Source: an uncultured Bacteroidales bacterium
GTDB taxonomy: Bacteria; Bacteroidota; Bacteroidia; Bacteroidales; FEN-979
Assembly (NCBI GenBank): GCA_903929315.1
Contig: CAIYUC010000050.1
Location: forward strand, 1 to 62,938
DNA length: 62,938 bases
Direction of reading: 5' to 3'
Shown here: in pieces, positions 6,946-17,280 of the stretch
Layout: the number at the start of each line of letters is the position of its first letter
Position numbering within the stretch: position 1 is the first letter of the stretch
The notes under the pieces: generated by a model
The model's database searches: none
The model's input: the letters and a program-made list of their open reading frames with translations, nothing else
Told to the model about the DNA's origin: nothing
Translations under genes and position numbers: made by a program

Positions 6946-9900
6946 AAGACTTTATGATGAAATAAAAAACCGGGTTTTGGTCCTGGATGGAGCCATGGGT
7001 ACCATGATCCAGAAATATGACCTGGATGAAGAAGGTTACCGGGGCGATAGGTTTCACGATTTTCCGGTTCTTCTAAAAGGCAACAATGATCTTCTTTCAA
7101 TTACGCAACCCCATATTATCCGTGAGATCCATGATAAATATCTGCAAAATGGCGCCGATATTATTGAAACCAACACCTTCAACTCAAACCGGATATCTTT
7201 GTCGGATTACCATATGGAGTCATATGTTCATGAGATCAACTTAGCTGCTGCAGCGATTGCAAGAGAAGCGGCTGATAAATTTTCTTTTCTTACACCTGAA
7301 AAGCCTCGTTTTGTTGCCGGTTCCATCGGACCTACCAATAAAACCACTTCCTTATCTCCCGACGTAAATGACCCTGCCTTTCGTTCCGTCACTTTTGATG
7401 ATCTTTTCACCGCCTATAAGGAACAGGCAGAGGCGCTGATCGACGGCGGTGTTGATATCCTTTTGATAGAGACCATATTTGACACCCTGAATGCCAAAGC
7501 AGCACTGATCGCCATACAGAGGGTCTTTAAGGAACGCGGTATCCGGTTACCGGTTATGGTTTCAGTGACGATCACTGATGCAAGCGGCCGTACCCTTTCA
7601 GGCCAAACCCTGGAAGCATTTCTTTATTCATTTTATAATGAAGGCTTATTCTCGATCGGATTGAACTGTTCCCTCGGAGCGGCAGAATTGAGACCCTATC
7701 TTGAAGAATTATCATCAAAAGCGCCGTTTTATGTAAGTATTTATCCCAATGCAGGATTACCAAACCAGTTCGGCGAATATGATCAGACACCGTCAGAAAT
7801 GGCAGTATTGATGAAGGATTTCCTGGATAACAATTTTGCAAATATTATCGGTGGCTGTTGCGGAACAACTCCTGAACATATCCGCTTATTTGCTGAAATG
7901 GCTTCTGCATCGAAATCCCGTCACGTCCCATCACCAGTCCCCGAACTAAGACTCAGCGGACTTGAACCTCTCATCGTATTTAAAGGAAGTAACTTCATTA
8001 ATATAGGTGAGCGGACGAACGTCAGCGGTTCCAGGAAATTCGCAAAGCTGATCATGGACGAACAATACGAGGAAGCGCTGTCTGTTGCCCTGCAGCAGGT
8101 ACAAAACGGTGCACAGGTCCTCGATGTGAACATGGACGATGCCATGCTCGATTCCGAAAAAGCAATGACCCGCTTTCTCAACATGCTGGCATCCGATCCG
8201 GAAGTGTCCAAAGTCCCTGTCATGGTTGATTCATCTAAATGGTCGGTGTTGGAAGCCGGGCTTAAATGCCTTCAGGGAAAGTCTGTCGTTAATTCCATCA
8301 GCATGAAGGAAGGGGAAGAGGTTTTTAAAGATCATGCAGAAATAATTAAAAGTTATTGCGCTGCCGCAGTTATTATGGCATTCGATGAAGAAGGTCAGGC
8401 AGACTCCTTTACCAGAAAAATAGCCGTATGCGAAAGAGCTTATAATATCCTGACAAAAGAAGTCCACTTCCCTCCTGAGGATATCATCTTTGACCCCAAC
8501 ATACTGACCATAGCAACCGGTATGGATGAGCATAATAATTACGCAGTCGACTTTATTAAAGCAACCAGATGGATCAAGGAAAACCTCCCGTATGCAAAAG
8601 TAAGCGGAGGGATCAGTAATCTATCATTCTCATTCCGCGGGAACGACACAATCCGTGAAGCCATGCATTCGGCTTTCCTTTATCATGCAATCCAGGCCGG
8701 TCTGGATATGGGAATTGTAAATGCAGGGATGCTCCCCGTCTATGAAGAGATCCCTGCCGACCTCCTTAAACTTGTGGAAGATGCTATTCTTAATCGCCGG
8801 AAAGATGCCACCGACAGACTCATTCTTTATGCAGAAAAGGTAAAGACGAAGGGGAAAAAAGATGAAAAAGAAGAAGAATGGCGGTCGATGAAAGTTGACG
8901 AAAGGCTGAAATATGCTCTTCTTAAGGGTACACTAGATTACATCGATGAAGATATCGACGAAGCACGTCAGAATTATGACAAGTCATTCAGAATAATTGA
9001 AGGTCCCCTGATGGATGGCATGAATCACGTGGGAGACCTGTTCGGCTCCGGAAAAATGTTTCTGCCACAGGTGGTTAAGAGCGCCAGGGTCATGAAAAAA
9101 GCAGTTGCACGGCTGATGCCATATATCCTTGAAGAAGATAAAGTAACACCGGGAGAAATCTCTACCTCCGGGAAAATTGTTCTTGCAACCGTCAAGGGGG
9201 ATGTCCACGATATCGGGAAAAATATTGTAGGCGTGGTGATGGCATGCAATAACTATAAGGTTGTCGATCTGGGGGTCATGGTGCCTGCTGAAAAAATCCT
9301 GCAGGCTGCCAGGGAAGAAAAGGCAGATGCTATAGGTTTGAGCGGTCTGATCACTCCTTCACTGGAGGAGATGGTCCATGTGGCAAAAGAAATGCAACGT
9401 GCCGGATTGAATATACCCTTGTTGATCGGCGGGGCCACTACTTCTGAAATACACACCGCCGTGAAGATCGATGGTCATTATTCCGCTCCCGTTGTTCATG
9501 TCAAAGATGCTTCAAAAAGTATCGGTGTCCTCTCAGCGTTATTGTCACCGGATAAAAAAAAGAAGTATGCTGAAGAAATCAAGAAAAAATACCATTTGGT
9601 CCGGAAACAATATGAGACGGATAAAACAAGCCTGCAATACATCACTTTAAAGGAAGCAAGGGAGAATGCAATCAAAACAGTTTTTAACAAGGATGAAATT
9701 ATAAAGCCTCAATTTCTTGGTAATAAATATTTTTATGATTTTCCCCTGGAGGATCTGAGAGATTATATCGACTGGACATTTTTCTTTTATTCATGGAAGC
9801 TTGGTGGAAAATTTCCCGCCATACTGGAGGATCCCGTGATAGGTGAAGAAGCCCGGAAGCTATATGAGGATAGTCAAAAAATGCTGGACGAAATCATCGG

Positions 9901-10612
9901 CAAAAAAATGATCATGGCAAGGGGTGTCATTGGATTCTATCCTTGTAATTCTGTGGGGGACGATATTGAACTTTATGATACTGAATATGGAACGAAAAAA
10001 ATAATGACCCTGCACTTCCTCAGGAATCAGCAAAAAAGGGAGGACAAGACTCCGAACCGATGCCTTGCTGATTTCATCTCTCCCAAAGAGTCCGGGGTCC
10101 TGGATTATATAGGTTGTTTCGCCGTAACAGCAGGATTGGGCATTGAGGAATGGGTTGCTTATTATGAGCAGAACCTGGACGATTACAATGCGATTCTCAT
10201 TAAGATACTTTCCGACAGGCTGGCAGAAGCTTTTGCGGAACGGTTGCACCAGCTTGTCAGAAAAGAATACTGGGGATATGCTCCCGATGAAACCCTGGAC
10301 ATCCCAAGTATCTTAAAGGAAGGGTACAGGGGAATACGTCCGGCTCCCGGTTATCCGGCTTGTCCTGATCATTCCGAGAAGAAATCTTTGTTCGATCTGA
10401 TGGATGTCGAAAAAAACATTGGAATCAAGCTGACTGAGAATTATGCAATGTATCCGGCAGCATCCGTCAGCGGTTATTATTTTTCCCATCCTGATGCCCA
10501 TTATTTTACTACCGCAAAGATCAGCAGGGACCAGGTCAATGATTATGCAAAAAGGAAAAACTCCAGTATCGAACAGGTAGAAAAATTTTTGAATTTTATA
10601 TTGAATTATTAG
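6938..10612 (+). CDS. metH: Cobalamin-dependent methionine synthase
   Basis: Transfers a methyl group from methyltetrahydrofolate to homocysteine through methylcobalamin. 1224 residues, full length. The homocysteine-binding domain has zinc ligands in LNCSLGA (about residue 243) and GGCCGTT (about 304-310). The pterin domain follows ([11 protein letters not shown], about 350), then the cobalamin cap and the B12 domain with [11 protein letters not shown] (about 754, the DxHxxG cobalt ligand motif). The C-terminal AdoMet reactivation domain includes [12 protein letters not shown]. Lies between the pptase gene (8-base overlap) and metF (5-base gap), so one operon. No cobalamin riboswitch was recognised upstream. 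Confidence 0.98.
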   Translation: MTERLYDEIKNRVLVLDGAMGTMIQKYDLDEEGYRGDRFHDFPVLLKGNNDLLSITQPHIIREIHDKYLQNGADIIETNTFNSNRISLSDYHMESYVHEINLAAAAIAREAADKFSFLTPEKPRFVAGSIGPTNKTTSLSPDVNDPAFRSVTFDDLFTAYKEQAEALIDGGVDILLIETIFDTLNAKAALIAIQRVFKERGIRLPVMVSVTITDASGRTLSGQTLEAFLYSFYNEGLFSIGLNCSLGAAELRPYLEELSSKAPFYVSIYPNAGLPNQFGEYDQTPSEMAVLMKDFLDNNFANIIGGCCGTTPEHIRLFAEMASASKSRHVPSPVPELRLSGLEPLIVFKGSNFINIGERTNVSGSRKFAKLIMDEQYEEALSVALQQVQNGAQVLDVNMDDAMLDSEKAMTRFLNMLASDPEVSKVPVMVDSSKWSVLEAGLKCLQGKSVVNSISMKEGEEVFKDHAEIIKSYCAAAVIMAFDEEGQADSFTRKIAVCERAYNILTKEVHFPPEDIIFDPNILTIATGMDEHNNYAVDFIKATRWIKENLPYAKVSGGISNLSFSFRGNDTIREAMHSAFLYHAIQAGLDMGIVNAGMLPVYEEIPADLLKLVEDAILNRRKDATDRLILYAEKVKTKGKKDEKEEEWRSMKVDERLKYALLKGTLDYIDEDIDEARQNYDKSFRIIEGPLMDGMNHVGDLFGSGKMFLPQVVKSARVMKKAVARLMPYILEEDKVTPGEISTSGKIVLATVKGDVHDIGKNIVGVVMACNNYKVVDLGVMVPAEKILQAAREEKADAIGLSGLITPSLEEMVHVAKEMQRAGLNIPLLIGGATTSEIHTAVKIDGHYSAPVVHVKDASKSIGVLSALLSPDKKKKYAEEIKKKYHLVRKQYETDKTSLQYITLKEARENAIKTVFNKDEIIKPQFLGNKYFYDFPLEDLRDYIDWTFFFYSWKLGGKFPAILEDPVIGEEARKLYEDSQKMLDEIIGKKMIMARGVIGFYPCNSVGDDIELYDTEYGTKKIMTLHFLRNQQKREDKTPNRCLADFISPKESGVLDYIGCFAVTAGLGIEEWVAYYEQNLDDYNAILIKILSDRLAEAFAERLHQLVRKEYWGYAPDETLDIPSILKEGYRGIRPAPGYPACPDHSEKKSLFDLMDVEKNIGIKLTENYAMYPAASVSGYYFSHPDAHYFTTAKISRDQVNDYAKRKNSSIEQVEKFLNFILNY

Positions 10613-10617
10613 GGATC

Positions 10618-11574
10618 ATGAAAGTTATCGACCATCTGAAAAATTCGAAAAAAACTCTTTTTTCATTTGAATTGCTGCCTCCTTTAAAGGGACATAACAT
10701 CAATGGTATTTATAAAACAATTGATCCCCTTCTTGAGTTTAATCCTTCGTTTATTAATATTACCTATCACCAGGAAGAAGTAGTTTATAAGAAACATGAG
10801 AGCGGTTTACTTGAAAAAAAGAGCATCAGGAAAAGACCGGGAACAGTTGCTATATCTGCTGCTATTAAATACAAGTATTCTTCCGTTGATGTTGTTCCAC
10901 ATCTGATTTGTGGCGGTTTTACGAAGGCAGATACGGAATACGCCCTTATCGATTTTCATTTCCTTGGGATCAATAATATTCTTGCCTTGCGTGGTGATGC
11001 TCCAAAATTACAACGGACATTTACACCGGAAAAAGATGGTAATTCATATGCATCCGAACTTGTGAAACAGATCACAAATATGAATAAAGGGCTGTACCTC
11101 GACGAAGAAATGGAAAATACCACACCCACTGATTTCTGCGTCGGAGTGGCCGGTTATCCTGAGAAGCATATCGAATCTCCCAACCTGAGTTCTGATCTTA
11201 TTTTCCTCAAAATGAAAGTCGATGCAGGTGCGGAATTTATCATTACCCAAATGTTCTTTGATAACGAGAAATATTTCGATTTCGTAAAAAAATGCCGGGA
11301 ACATGGGATCGTAGTTCCTATTATCCCTGGTTTAAAGCCGATAACTACCTTACACGACATCAGGGCCCTTCCACAAATTTTTAATATTGATATTCCTGAG
11401 GAACTGGTCAAAGAATTACATAAATGTAAAACCAATGAGGACGCTTTTCACGTAGGTATTGAATGGGGTATTCAACAATCCAGGGAATTGATTAAATTCG
11501 GAGTTCCGGTTTTACATTATTTCACGATCGGGATATCAGAAAACATTCGTCAGATCGCCAAAGCCGTTTTCTAA
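10618..11574 (+). CDS. metF: Methylenetetrahydrofolate reductase
   Basis: Reduces 5,10-methylene-THF to 5-methyl-THF, the methyl donor for the MetH encoded directly upstream. 318 residues with the TIM-barrel family blocks FSFELLPPLKG, SFINITYH, ALRGD, VGVAGYPEKH and FIITQMFFDNEKYF, plus the C-terminal GVPVLHYFTI. The gene starts 5 bases after the metH stop and precedes the GGGP synthase gene by 9 bases. Confidence 0.97.
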   Translation: MKVIDHLKNSKKTLFSFELLPPLKGHNINGIYKTIDPLLEFNPSFINITYHQEEVVYKKHESGLLEKKSIRKRPGTVAISAAIKYKYSSVDVVPHLICGGFTKADTEYALIDFHFLGINNILALRGDAPKLQRTFTPEKDGNSYASELVKQITNMNKGLYLDEEMENTTPTDFCVGVAGYPEKHIESPNLSSDLIFLKMKVDAGAEFIITQMFFDNEKYFDFVKKCREHGIVVPIIPGLKPITTLHDIRALPQIFNIDIPEELVKELHKCKTNEDAFHVGIEWGIQQSRELIKFGVPVLHYFTIGISENIRQIAKAVF

Positions 11575-11583
11575 AATCCATTT

Positions 11584-12321
11584 ATGAAAGATCATTCTAC
11601 GCTTTACAAAAAACTGAATGACGGTAAGAAAAAATTTGCTGTTCTTGTCGACCCGGATAAATCCACCCTTGCGAAAATTAAAAAAATTGCAACCATTTCT
11701 GAAAACTTTGCAGTGGATTTTATTTTCTATGGTGGGAGCCTCCTGACAGAGGATAATCATGAAAAGTTCATCTCCGTTTTAAAAGACTATTGCTCGATCC
11801 CGGTTATTCTGTTTCCAGGTAATTATCTTCAGATCAACAGGAAAGCTGATGGAATTTTATTACTTTCCTTGATTTCCGGCAGAAATCCAGAGATGCTCAT
11901 CGGTAAGCACGTTATCGCTGCACCTTATCTCAGATCCAGCAACCTTGAGATCATTCCAACCGGTTATATGCTGATCGAAAGCGGCAGATCTACTACTGTT
12001 TCCTATATAAGTAATACAACACCCATTCCGGCAGACAAAGAAGACATCGCTGTTTGCACAGCCATGGCCGGGGAAATGCTGGGCTTGAAGCTGATTTATA
12101 TGGATGCCGGAAGTGGAGCGATGAATCCGGTTTCTCTTTCCATGATCCAAAAGGTCAGGAAGAATATCAGCTTACCCCTGGTGATTGGAGGAGGCATTAA
12201 AACATCCGGTCAGGCGGCAGCTATTTCCCAAGCAGGAGCAGACCTCGTGGTAATAGGCAATGCCTTTGAGAATAACTCCCCCCTGATTGCTCAAATATCT
12301 GAGGCAATTCATAAATTATGA
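11584..12321 (+). CDS. Geranylgeranylglyceryl phosphate synthase family protein (PcrB/GGGPS)
   Basis: 245-residue TIM-barrel prenyltransferase that joins a polyprenyl diphosphate to sn-glycerol-1-phosphate, best known from archaeal ether-lipid synthesis and also present in Bacteroidota. Visible family motifs are VLVDPDK, FYGGSLLT, the substrate segment GYMLIESGRSTTVSYI, YMDAGSGA, VIGGGIKTSGQA and VIGNAFE. It is the last gene of the methyl-cycle operon. The chain length of its substrate cannot be read from sequence by eye. Confidence 0.93.
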   Translation: MKDHSTLYKKLNDGKKKFAVLVDPDKSTLAKIKKIATISENFAVDFIFYGGSLLTEDNHEKFISVLKDYCSIPVILFPGNYLQINRKADGILLLSLISGRNPEMLIGKHVIAAPYLRSSNLEIIPTGYMLIESGRSTTVSYISNTTPIPADKEDIAVCTAMAGEMLGLKLIYMDAGSGAMNPVSLSMIQKVRKNISLPLVIGGGIKTSGQAAAISQAGADLVVIGNAFENNSPLIAQISEAIHKL

Positions 12322-12461
12322 TGATAGCCGATATTTCTATTCCATTATATTTCTGACACTTACATCACTTTCCTTTTCCTTATCGGGGGTATCTGCATCA
12401 TTGCTACCTAAAAAATTTTAAAATTATTGAAAATATTTTTTATTTAGTCTTAATAAATGAT

Positions 12462-12469
12462 TATCTTTG
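12462..12469 (+). promoter_or_regulatory. Predicted -7 element (TATCTTTG)
   Basis: TAnnTTTG element in the 254-base gap before the repeat-containing secreted protein. Nothing else was recognised in that gap, which is very AT-rich. Confidence 0.45.
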
Positions 12470-12575
12470 CAGCGTAATTATAAAATCAATCTTTCTTGTG
12501 CTTCTATTTTAATTCTATTTACCGTGTAACTTTTTAATTATTGTTTCGTCTTATGGTCGAATTTTTAAAATAAAA

Positions 12576-13085
12576 ATGGATAAATTGAAAAGTAATACAA
12601 AAAATCAAAATAAAATGAAAACAAAAATTATCATAATAATCGCATTGCTGGCCATGAATTTAAATCTTACATTGGCAAACAAATCTTTTGTAACATATTT
12701 ACATAACCCGGTGGAGATCAAGTTAAATTCTGCAATTGTAAATTTAGCTCCGGTTACCCCGCAGGAAGCAACATTTGAAGACGGTATGGCCGTTTATGAA
12801 CAGACAAATCTGATATCGGATTTGCGCTTTATGACACCGAAAGAAGCTTATTTCATTGATATTGTACCCGAACCATTACCTAACATTTCACTTTTTGCAC
12901 CTTCCACTCCGAAAGAAGCTACCTTCGATGATGAATTGAATTGTGGAACTGTTATCTGTAATGATCTGTTGAAAAGCCTTGCACCCACTGCTCCGAAGGA
13001 AGCGGACTTTAACAATTGTTCTACGTTTAGTGGTAAGGATAGGAACAACCTTTCACCTGAACCAGATAGAGTAACATGTGATTAA
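12576..13085 (+). CDS. Secreted protein with four P-x-EA-x-F repeats, function unknown
   Basis: About 169 residues, or about 156 if translation starts at the internal ATG at 12615 (MKTKIIIIIALLAMNL), which makes a better signal peptide. The mature part contains four copies of a short motif: LAPVTPQEATFED, RFMTPKEAYFID, FAPSTPKEATFDD and LAPTAPKEADFNN, spaced about 26-36 residues apart. The protein is otherwise low in recognisable features and has a few cysteines near the end. A rho-independent terminator follows at 13141-13165. I do not recognise a family. The regular repeats suggest a surface or periplasmic binding role, which is only a guess. Confidence 0.7.
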   Translation: MDKLKSNTKNQNKMKTKIIIIIALLAMNLNLTLANKSFVTYLHNPVEIKLNSAIVNLAPVTPQEATFEDGMAVYEQTNLISDLRFMTPKEAYFIDIVPEPLPNISLFAPSTPKEATFDDELNCGTVICNDLLKSLAPTAPKEADFNNCSTFSGKDRNNLSPEPDRVTCD

Positions 13086-13140
13086 CAAGACCTATTAACC
13101 TCACTATATTTTCTTTCGGGCTCCGTTCCGGAATCATTGA

Positions 13141-13165
13141 AAAGTCCGCCAAAAGCGGACTTTTT
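13141..13165 (+). terminator. Rho-independent terminator
   Basis: AAAGTCCGC / CAAAA / GCGGACTTTTT: 8-9 bp GC-rich stem followed by a T run, 55 bases after the stop of the repeat-containing protein gene. Confidence 0.85.
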
Positions 13166-13235
13166 ATTATGCAACTGGCATGGCAATGATGCGTTAATTT
13201 ACGAACTGCAAAATGCAAATAGCGGAAAGCGATTA

Positions 13236-13601
13236 TTAATTTTGTTCTTTTAATAATAAATCGTTTATGGTTTGCTTCATCGAATCTTTCGGTAAAGCTC
13301 CGACTGCCATTTGAGGCTGCCCATTTTTTGGACAGAAAAGGATCGAAGGAATGCTTCTGATTCCAAAAGCCGAGGCAAGTTCCTGTTCAGCTTCGGTATC
13401 TATCTTGAAGATATTGATTTTACCGGAATACTCTTTCGAAAGTTCTTCGAGAATTGGTGCTACCATTTTACAAGGTCCGCACCAATCGGCATAAAAATCA
13501 ATAATACAAGGCAGATCGCCTTCATATTTCCATTCCTTATTAACTTCATAATTGAAGACCTTATCGAGAAATGTCTGTTTTGTCAAGTGTTCAAGAGCCA
13601 T
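13236..13601 (-). CDS. Thioredoxin
   Basis: 121 residues, cytosolic (no signal peptide). Active site DWCGPCK near residue 41, preceded by the strand CIIDFYA, with the cis-proline loop RSIPS near residue 79. The N-terminal extension with VNKEWKYEGDLP is shared with the thioredoxins at 13662-14144 and 61906-62319, so the three form one local subfamily. It reduces protein disulfides or persulfides. Its partner is not defined by context. Confidence 0.93.
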   Translation of the reverse strand: MALEHLTKQTFLDKVFNYEVNKEWKYEGDLPCIIDFYADWCGPCKMVAPILEELSKEYSGKINIFKIDTEAEQELASAFGIRSIPSILFCPKNGQPQMAVGALPKDSMKQTINDLLLKEQN

Positions 13602-13661
13602 AGAATGATTATTAAATTGTTAAACAATGTAAAATTTTATCTGAATGAATTACTGCAACTA

Positions 13662-14144
13662 TTAGTTACTTTCTTGAGCTTTTATAAGCAGTGATTGAAT
13701 TTGTTGAATATATCCCTCTTTATTGGAAAGGCCTACCGACATCTGTGGCTTGCCATTCGCCGGAATATAAAGAAGGGCCGGGATCGACTGGATATTAAAT
13801 GTCTGAGATAGTTCCCTCTCCTGGTCTATGTTTATTTTGTAAAATGTTACCTTACCTTTATACTGTGTGGCCAGCTCTTCCATGATCGGAGCAACCATTT
13901 TACAAGGCCTGCACCAGTCTGCATAAAAATCAATAATACATGGCTGGTTTCCTTCAAAAACCCAGTCATTAGGATTTTTCTGGTAATTATAAACCAGTTT
14001 CTTAAACAATTCAGTGTTTATTTGATTGACAACACCCGCCTTTATCTCATTTGTGGTGGTTTCTGTTTTATTACCATCAACACTGTTGCATGAGTTAAAG
14101 ACCATAATAAAAAGAGCAAAAACAAGAACTGATGATTTTTTCAT
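13662..14144 (-). CDS. Membrane-anchored thioredoxin-like lipoprotein
   Basis: 160 residues. The N-terminal signal peptide ends in FNSC, a lipobox (Cys near residue 19), followed by a thioredoxin fold with active site DWCRPCK and cis-proline loop QSIPA. Exported and lipid-anchored, it would work on the periplasmic side. It lies 60 bases upstream of the cytosolic thioredoxin gene, in the same direction. A CAAAGATA element (TATCTTTG on the minus strand) at 14172 is a plausible promoter. Confidence 0.9.
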   Translation of the reverse strand: MKKSSVLVFALFIMVFNSCNSVDGNKTETTTNEIKAGVVNQINTELFKKLVYNYQKNPNDWVFEGNQPCIIDFYADWCRPCKMVAPIMEELATQYKGKVTFYKINIDQERELSQTFNIQSIPALLYIPANGKPQMSVGLSNKEGYIQQIQSLLIKAQESN

Positions 14145-14171
14145 GAGAAAGTCAAATTAAAGATTTCGATG

Positions 14172-14179
14172 CAAAGATA
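14172..14179 (-). promoter_or_regulatory. Predicted -7 element for the two thioredoxin genes
   Basis: TATCTTTG on the minus strand, 28 bases before the start at 14144. Confidence 0.45.
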
Positions 14180-14223
14180 AAACTATTTTTTTAATTAAAT
14201 CGCTTAAATATCACTATTTTTTT

Positions 14224-14231
14224 TAACTTTG
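14224..14231 (+). promoter_or_regulatory. Predicted -7 element (TAACTTTG)
   Basis: TAnnTTTG element about 90 bases before the zinc-ribbon protein gene at 14324. Confidence 0.4.
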
Positions 14232-14323
14232 CAGAATATATTAAACTCAGACCATGGGATAAAAATCATGAAACATCAGTGTTTATCTATATTATTTTCT
14301 GAAATCCGTCTGTATAAAGTAAT

Positions 14324-14743
14324 ATGAAAATAAAATTTGACAAACTTGAAATCAAATCCTTCAACTCAAAGGAATCCTGTTTGCAATTAATTGCTGACCA
14401 GAAGTGGGCTGAAGGATATACATGCCGGAATTGCGGAAACACTAATTTTTGCATTGGTAAAACCCCATATTCCCGACGTTGTACGCGTTGCAAGCATGAA
14501 GAGTCTGCTACTTCACATACCATTTTTCATCATTGCAGGATAGAACTTCCCGAGGCTTTCAGAATCATGTATATGGTATGCAATGATCCAGGTATATCTA
14601 CGTATGAATTGTCCCGGCAAATGGAACTTCGCCAGATGACCTGCTGGAAACTTAAAAGTAAACTAATGGAATGCATCAAAGAAAGAGGAGAAATTGACAT
14701 TTTGTTTGAAGGCGAGAAGATAAATGATCCGTTAATTGGTTGA
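14324..14743 (+). CDS. Orphan IS1595-type transposase zinc ribbon with HTH-like tail
   Basis: 139 residues. The N-terminal half is the zinc ribbon seen at the start of IS1595-family transposases: CRNCGNTN (about residue 36) and CTRCKHEESATSHTIFHHC (about 55-75). It is followed by the helical segment SRQMELRQMTCWKLKSKLMECI. The DDE catalytic domain that normally follows is absent; the gene ends at 14743 and the sequence beyond does not restore it. It is either a transposase remnant or a domesticated DNA-binding protein. No terminal inverted repeats were found around it. Confidence 0.75.
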   Translation: MKIKFDKLEIKSFNSKESCLQLIADQKWAEGYTCRNCGNTNFCIGKTPYSRRCTRCKHEESATSHTIFHHCRIELPEAFRIMYMVCNDPGISTYELSRQMELRQMTCWKLKSKLMECIKERGEIDILFEGEKINDPLIG

Positions 14744-14821
14744 TTAATTAATATTTGGACATTATTAATTACTTTTGATAAGCATTAAAGCCTGAAAGTG
14801 ATAACCCTTAAACTGTAAATC

Positions 14822-15835
14822 ATGATTGCCCTGATTTTTATTTTCGGATTTTTTTTTGGAGCCATTTTGCAATACGCAAAACTGAATAAATATAACACCA
14901 TCAGCGGTTTGGCAATACTGGAAAATTTTGCCGTTGCCAAAACAATTGCCGTTGCAATCGGCTTTGGAGCAATCTTGTTGAGTATAGAAATAGGCTTAGG
15001 CTTTGCCACGTATCATGTAAAGCCACTTATTCTGGGTGGAATTGTGTTTGGAGGGTTGATATTCGGTTCGGGAATGGCTATCCTGGGATATTGCCCGGGA
15101 ACTCTTCCTATTTCACTGGGAGAAGGCTCATTGGATGCATTGATTGGAATTATAGGTGGTATAGCTGGCGGAGTTGTCTACACGATTATATTGCCGTCAA
15201 TACATGGGGTTTTAGGCCCTGACTTGGGGAATATCTCTTTAAAATCGCTGGTAGGAGAAAATGCGGTTTTGTTTTATCTGCTTGTTTTCGTTGTAGCAAG
15301 TTTATTTATCGGAATTTCATTCTGGATTCATAAAAAAGAAAAAGCGAAAGACTTAAAATGGCTGGTTTCCGGTATTGCATTGGCAATCCTTACTCCGATC
15401 GTATTTTTAACTGCATTGACAAACAGGGTAATCGGGGCTTCAACATTTTATCCATATTTCGGTGATTTAATAACCGGAACAACCGGAAATAGCTACTTCG
15501 ACAAAATAAAAGAGCCGGGTCAGTGGGAAATGGTATTTTTAGCTGGTGCCTTCTTTTCAGGATTGATCCTGTCTCTCATCAGAAAAGACTTTAAATTTGT
15601 CTTGATTCATGACAACTGGAAAAAACACAAAGGCAATTCTGCCTATAAACGAATAATATGGGCCTTTATCGGAGGATTTATTTTAATTATAGGAGCAAGA
15701 ATGGCCGGTGGATGCACAAGCGGACATATAATTTCCGGGGGAATGCAACTTGCTGTAAGTAGCCTGACATTTGCGATCTTTGTATTTGCAGGACTTTTGA
15801 TTACCGGTAAATTATTTTATCAATCAAGAAAATAA
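14822..15835 (+). CDS. YeeE/YedE family sulfur-compound transporter
   Basis: 337-residue polytopic inner-membrane protein with about nine to ten hydrophobic segments. The family's conserved cysteines lie in GYCPGT (about residue 90) and GGCTSGH (about 300), in both halves of an internal duplication. Characterised relatives import thiosulfate. This agrees with the sulfur-carrier genes downstream, although no TusA-like gene is directly adjacent. Substrate is inferred from family. Confidence 0.9.
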   Translation: MIALIFIFGFFFGAILQYAKLNKYNTISGLAILENFAVAKTIAVAIGFGAILLSIEIGLGFATYHVKPLILGGIVFGGLIFGSGMAILGYCPGTLPISLGEGSLDALIGIIGGIAGGVVYTIILPSIHGVLGPDLGNISLKSLVGENAVLFYLLVFVVASLFIGISFWIHKKEKAKDLKWLVSGIALAILTPIVFLTALTNRVIGASTFYPYFGDLITGTTGNSYFDKIKEPGQWEMVFLAGAFFSGLILSLIRKDFKFVLIHDNWKKHKGNSAYKRIIWAFIGGFILIIGARMAGGCTSGHIISGGMQLAVSSLTFAIFVFAGLLITGKLFYQSRK

Positions 15836-16011
15836 TCCAACTTCTGGTTATTTTTGAATAGAAACGTGTTTCTTAAAAGTACATAGTAAGGGAAGAGATT
15901 GGAATGCCCTAATGATGTTATTCGAAAGATTACCTTTGCCACTTTAGAGTTGATCCCCTAAGTCTGTCTGAAGTTAAGTTTCGAAAAATGTATAACGAAA
16001 AATGAGATAGA

Positions 16012-16698
16012 ATGAAAAACAATGAGAGAGTTGTTTACGGAATTATAATCACGATCGTAATTTTCCTTATTGCAAACATTATTGGCAGCAAAGTTCACCT
16101 GGGAATCAATTTTATTGCTCCAAGTTTTGTGACTCATACTATTATGCTAATGCTTTCTATTTTCGGAATTATTCTTTTGAAGAACAAATTGACTTATAGA
16201 ATTTCTCTTCCAAAATTTAAAACCATACTGAAACCAATTGTGTTTGCAATAGTATTAACAATCGCGATCAACATAATAATGACAATTGTAACAAAATTAG
16301 CAGGCGGAAAAGTGGAAGTACATCCATTATTTTCAAAAATGAATCCTTTACAGGTTTTCCTTTTCATCTTTATTTATGCAAGTATTGCGGAAGAAATGTT
16401 ATTTCGGGGATTTCTCCTGAATTTCTTAAAACCATTAAAGCAAAAGGGAATCCCTCTTTTCAATAGGATAATAAGCCTGTCTGCTATTATAAGTGCAATA
16501 ATGTTTGGACTGGCACATTTGGTTTTGATAAGGACAGGTGTGAGTCCTCTTTTCTTATTGAGAGTGGTCGTTTTTGCAACATGTTTGGGATTACTGGCAG
16601 GTTATTATCAGGAAAAGTATGACAATAATTCATACGCAATCATTGTTCATATGGCAGGAAATTCTCTTGCAGTGATTGCCGCATTCTCAATGAGTTAA
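16012..16698 (+). CDS. CPBP family intramembrane metalloprotease (CAAX protease-like)
   Basis: 228 residues with about six to eight transmembrane segments. The family signature is present: EEMLFRGFLLNF (EExxxR, about residue 127), FGLAHLV and HMAGNS (HxxxN). It is thought to cleave membrane peptides. It is followed after 3 bases by an ICMT-like methyltransferase gene, an arrangement that recalls CAAX-type processing enzymes. A prenylated bacterial substrate is not implied. A TACCTTTG element at 15931 may be the promoter. Confidence 0.9.
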   Translation: MKNNERVVYGIIITIVIFLIANIIGSKVHLGINFIAPSFVTHTIMLMLSIFGIILLKNKLTYRISLPKFKTILKPIVFAIVLTIAINIIMTIVTKLAGGKVEVHPLFSKMNPLQVFLFIFIYASIAEEMLFRGFLLNFLKPLKQKGIPLFNRIISLSAIISAIMFGLAHLVLIRTGVSPLFLLRVVVFATCLGLLAGYYQEKYDNNSYAIIVHMAGNSLAVIAAFSMS

Positions 16699-16701
16699 AT
16701 T

Positions 16702-17169
16702 ATGGAATCAACAAACAAAACAAGTCAGGACAGAGCTTCAAAAATAGGGTCGATAGTTGTTTTCGGACTAGCGGTGTTAGGTCTTGTATTCCTGGTTTAC
16801 AAAAGAGAGTTATTCTCAACCCATCCGGTTGGAATAACCGTTCAGGTTTTTGCTGCAGGATTAATGGTTTGGGCGCGGATCACATTTGGAACCCGAAGCT
16901 TCCATGCTGTGGCCAATACTACAGAAGGCAAACTGGTAACAAATGGTCCTTATCGATTTCTGAGACATCCGATATATGCAGCGGTCATTTATTTTGTTTG
17001 GGCTGGTGTTTTGTCACACCCATTTATAGATGCGATTGCAGCAGCTGTTTTGATCAGTGTGTGTCTAATCGTGCGAATGTTAATAGAGGAAAAGTTCTTA
17101 TTGGTGGTTTACGAAGAATACAGTGTTTACTCTAAGCGTACATATCGATTAATACCGTTTCTTTTTTAA
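16702..17169 (+). CDS. Isoprenylcysteine carboxyl methyltransferase-like membrane protein
   Basis: 155 residues, with four or so hydrophobic helices and the SAM-binding C-terminal motif of the ICMT/PEMT fold: GPYRFLRHPIYAA (about residue 77) and a later EEKFLLVVYEEYSVYSKRTYRLIPF. Such bacterial proteins methylate small substrates or lipids at the membrane. The precise substrate is unknown. Probably co-transcribed with the CPBP protease gene. Confidence 0.88.
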   Translation: MESTNKTSQDRASKIGSIVVFGLAVLGLVFLVYKRELFSTHPVGITVQVFAAGLMVWARITFGTRSFHAVANTTEGKLVTNGPYRFLRHPIYAAVIYFVWAGVLSHPFIDAIAAAVLISVCLIVRMLIEEKFLLVVYEEYSVYSKRTYRLIPFLF

Positions 17170-17280
17170 TGAGAATGCTTGATGTCTGCATAGACCTGAA
17201 CAAGCCATCAACCGTCAAGCTGAGCAAAACGGACGATGAAAAAGGTTACTGTTTATGAACTTAATAACGACGATCAAACT

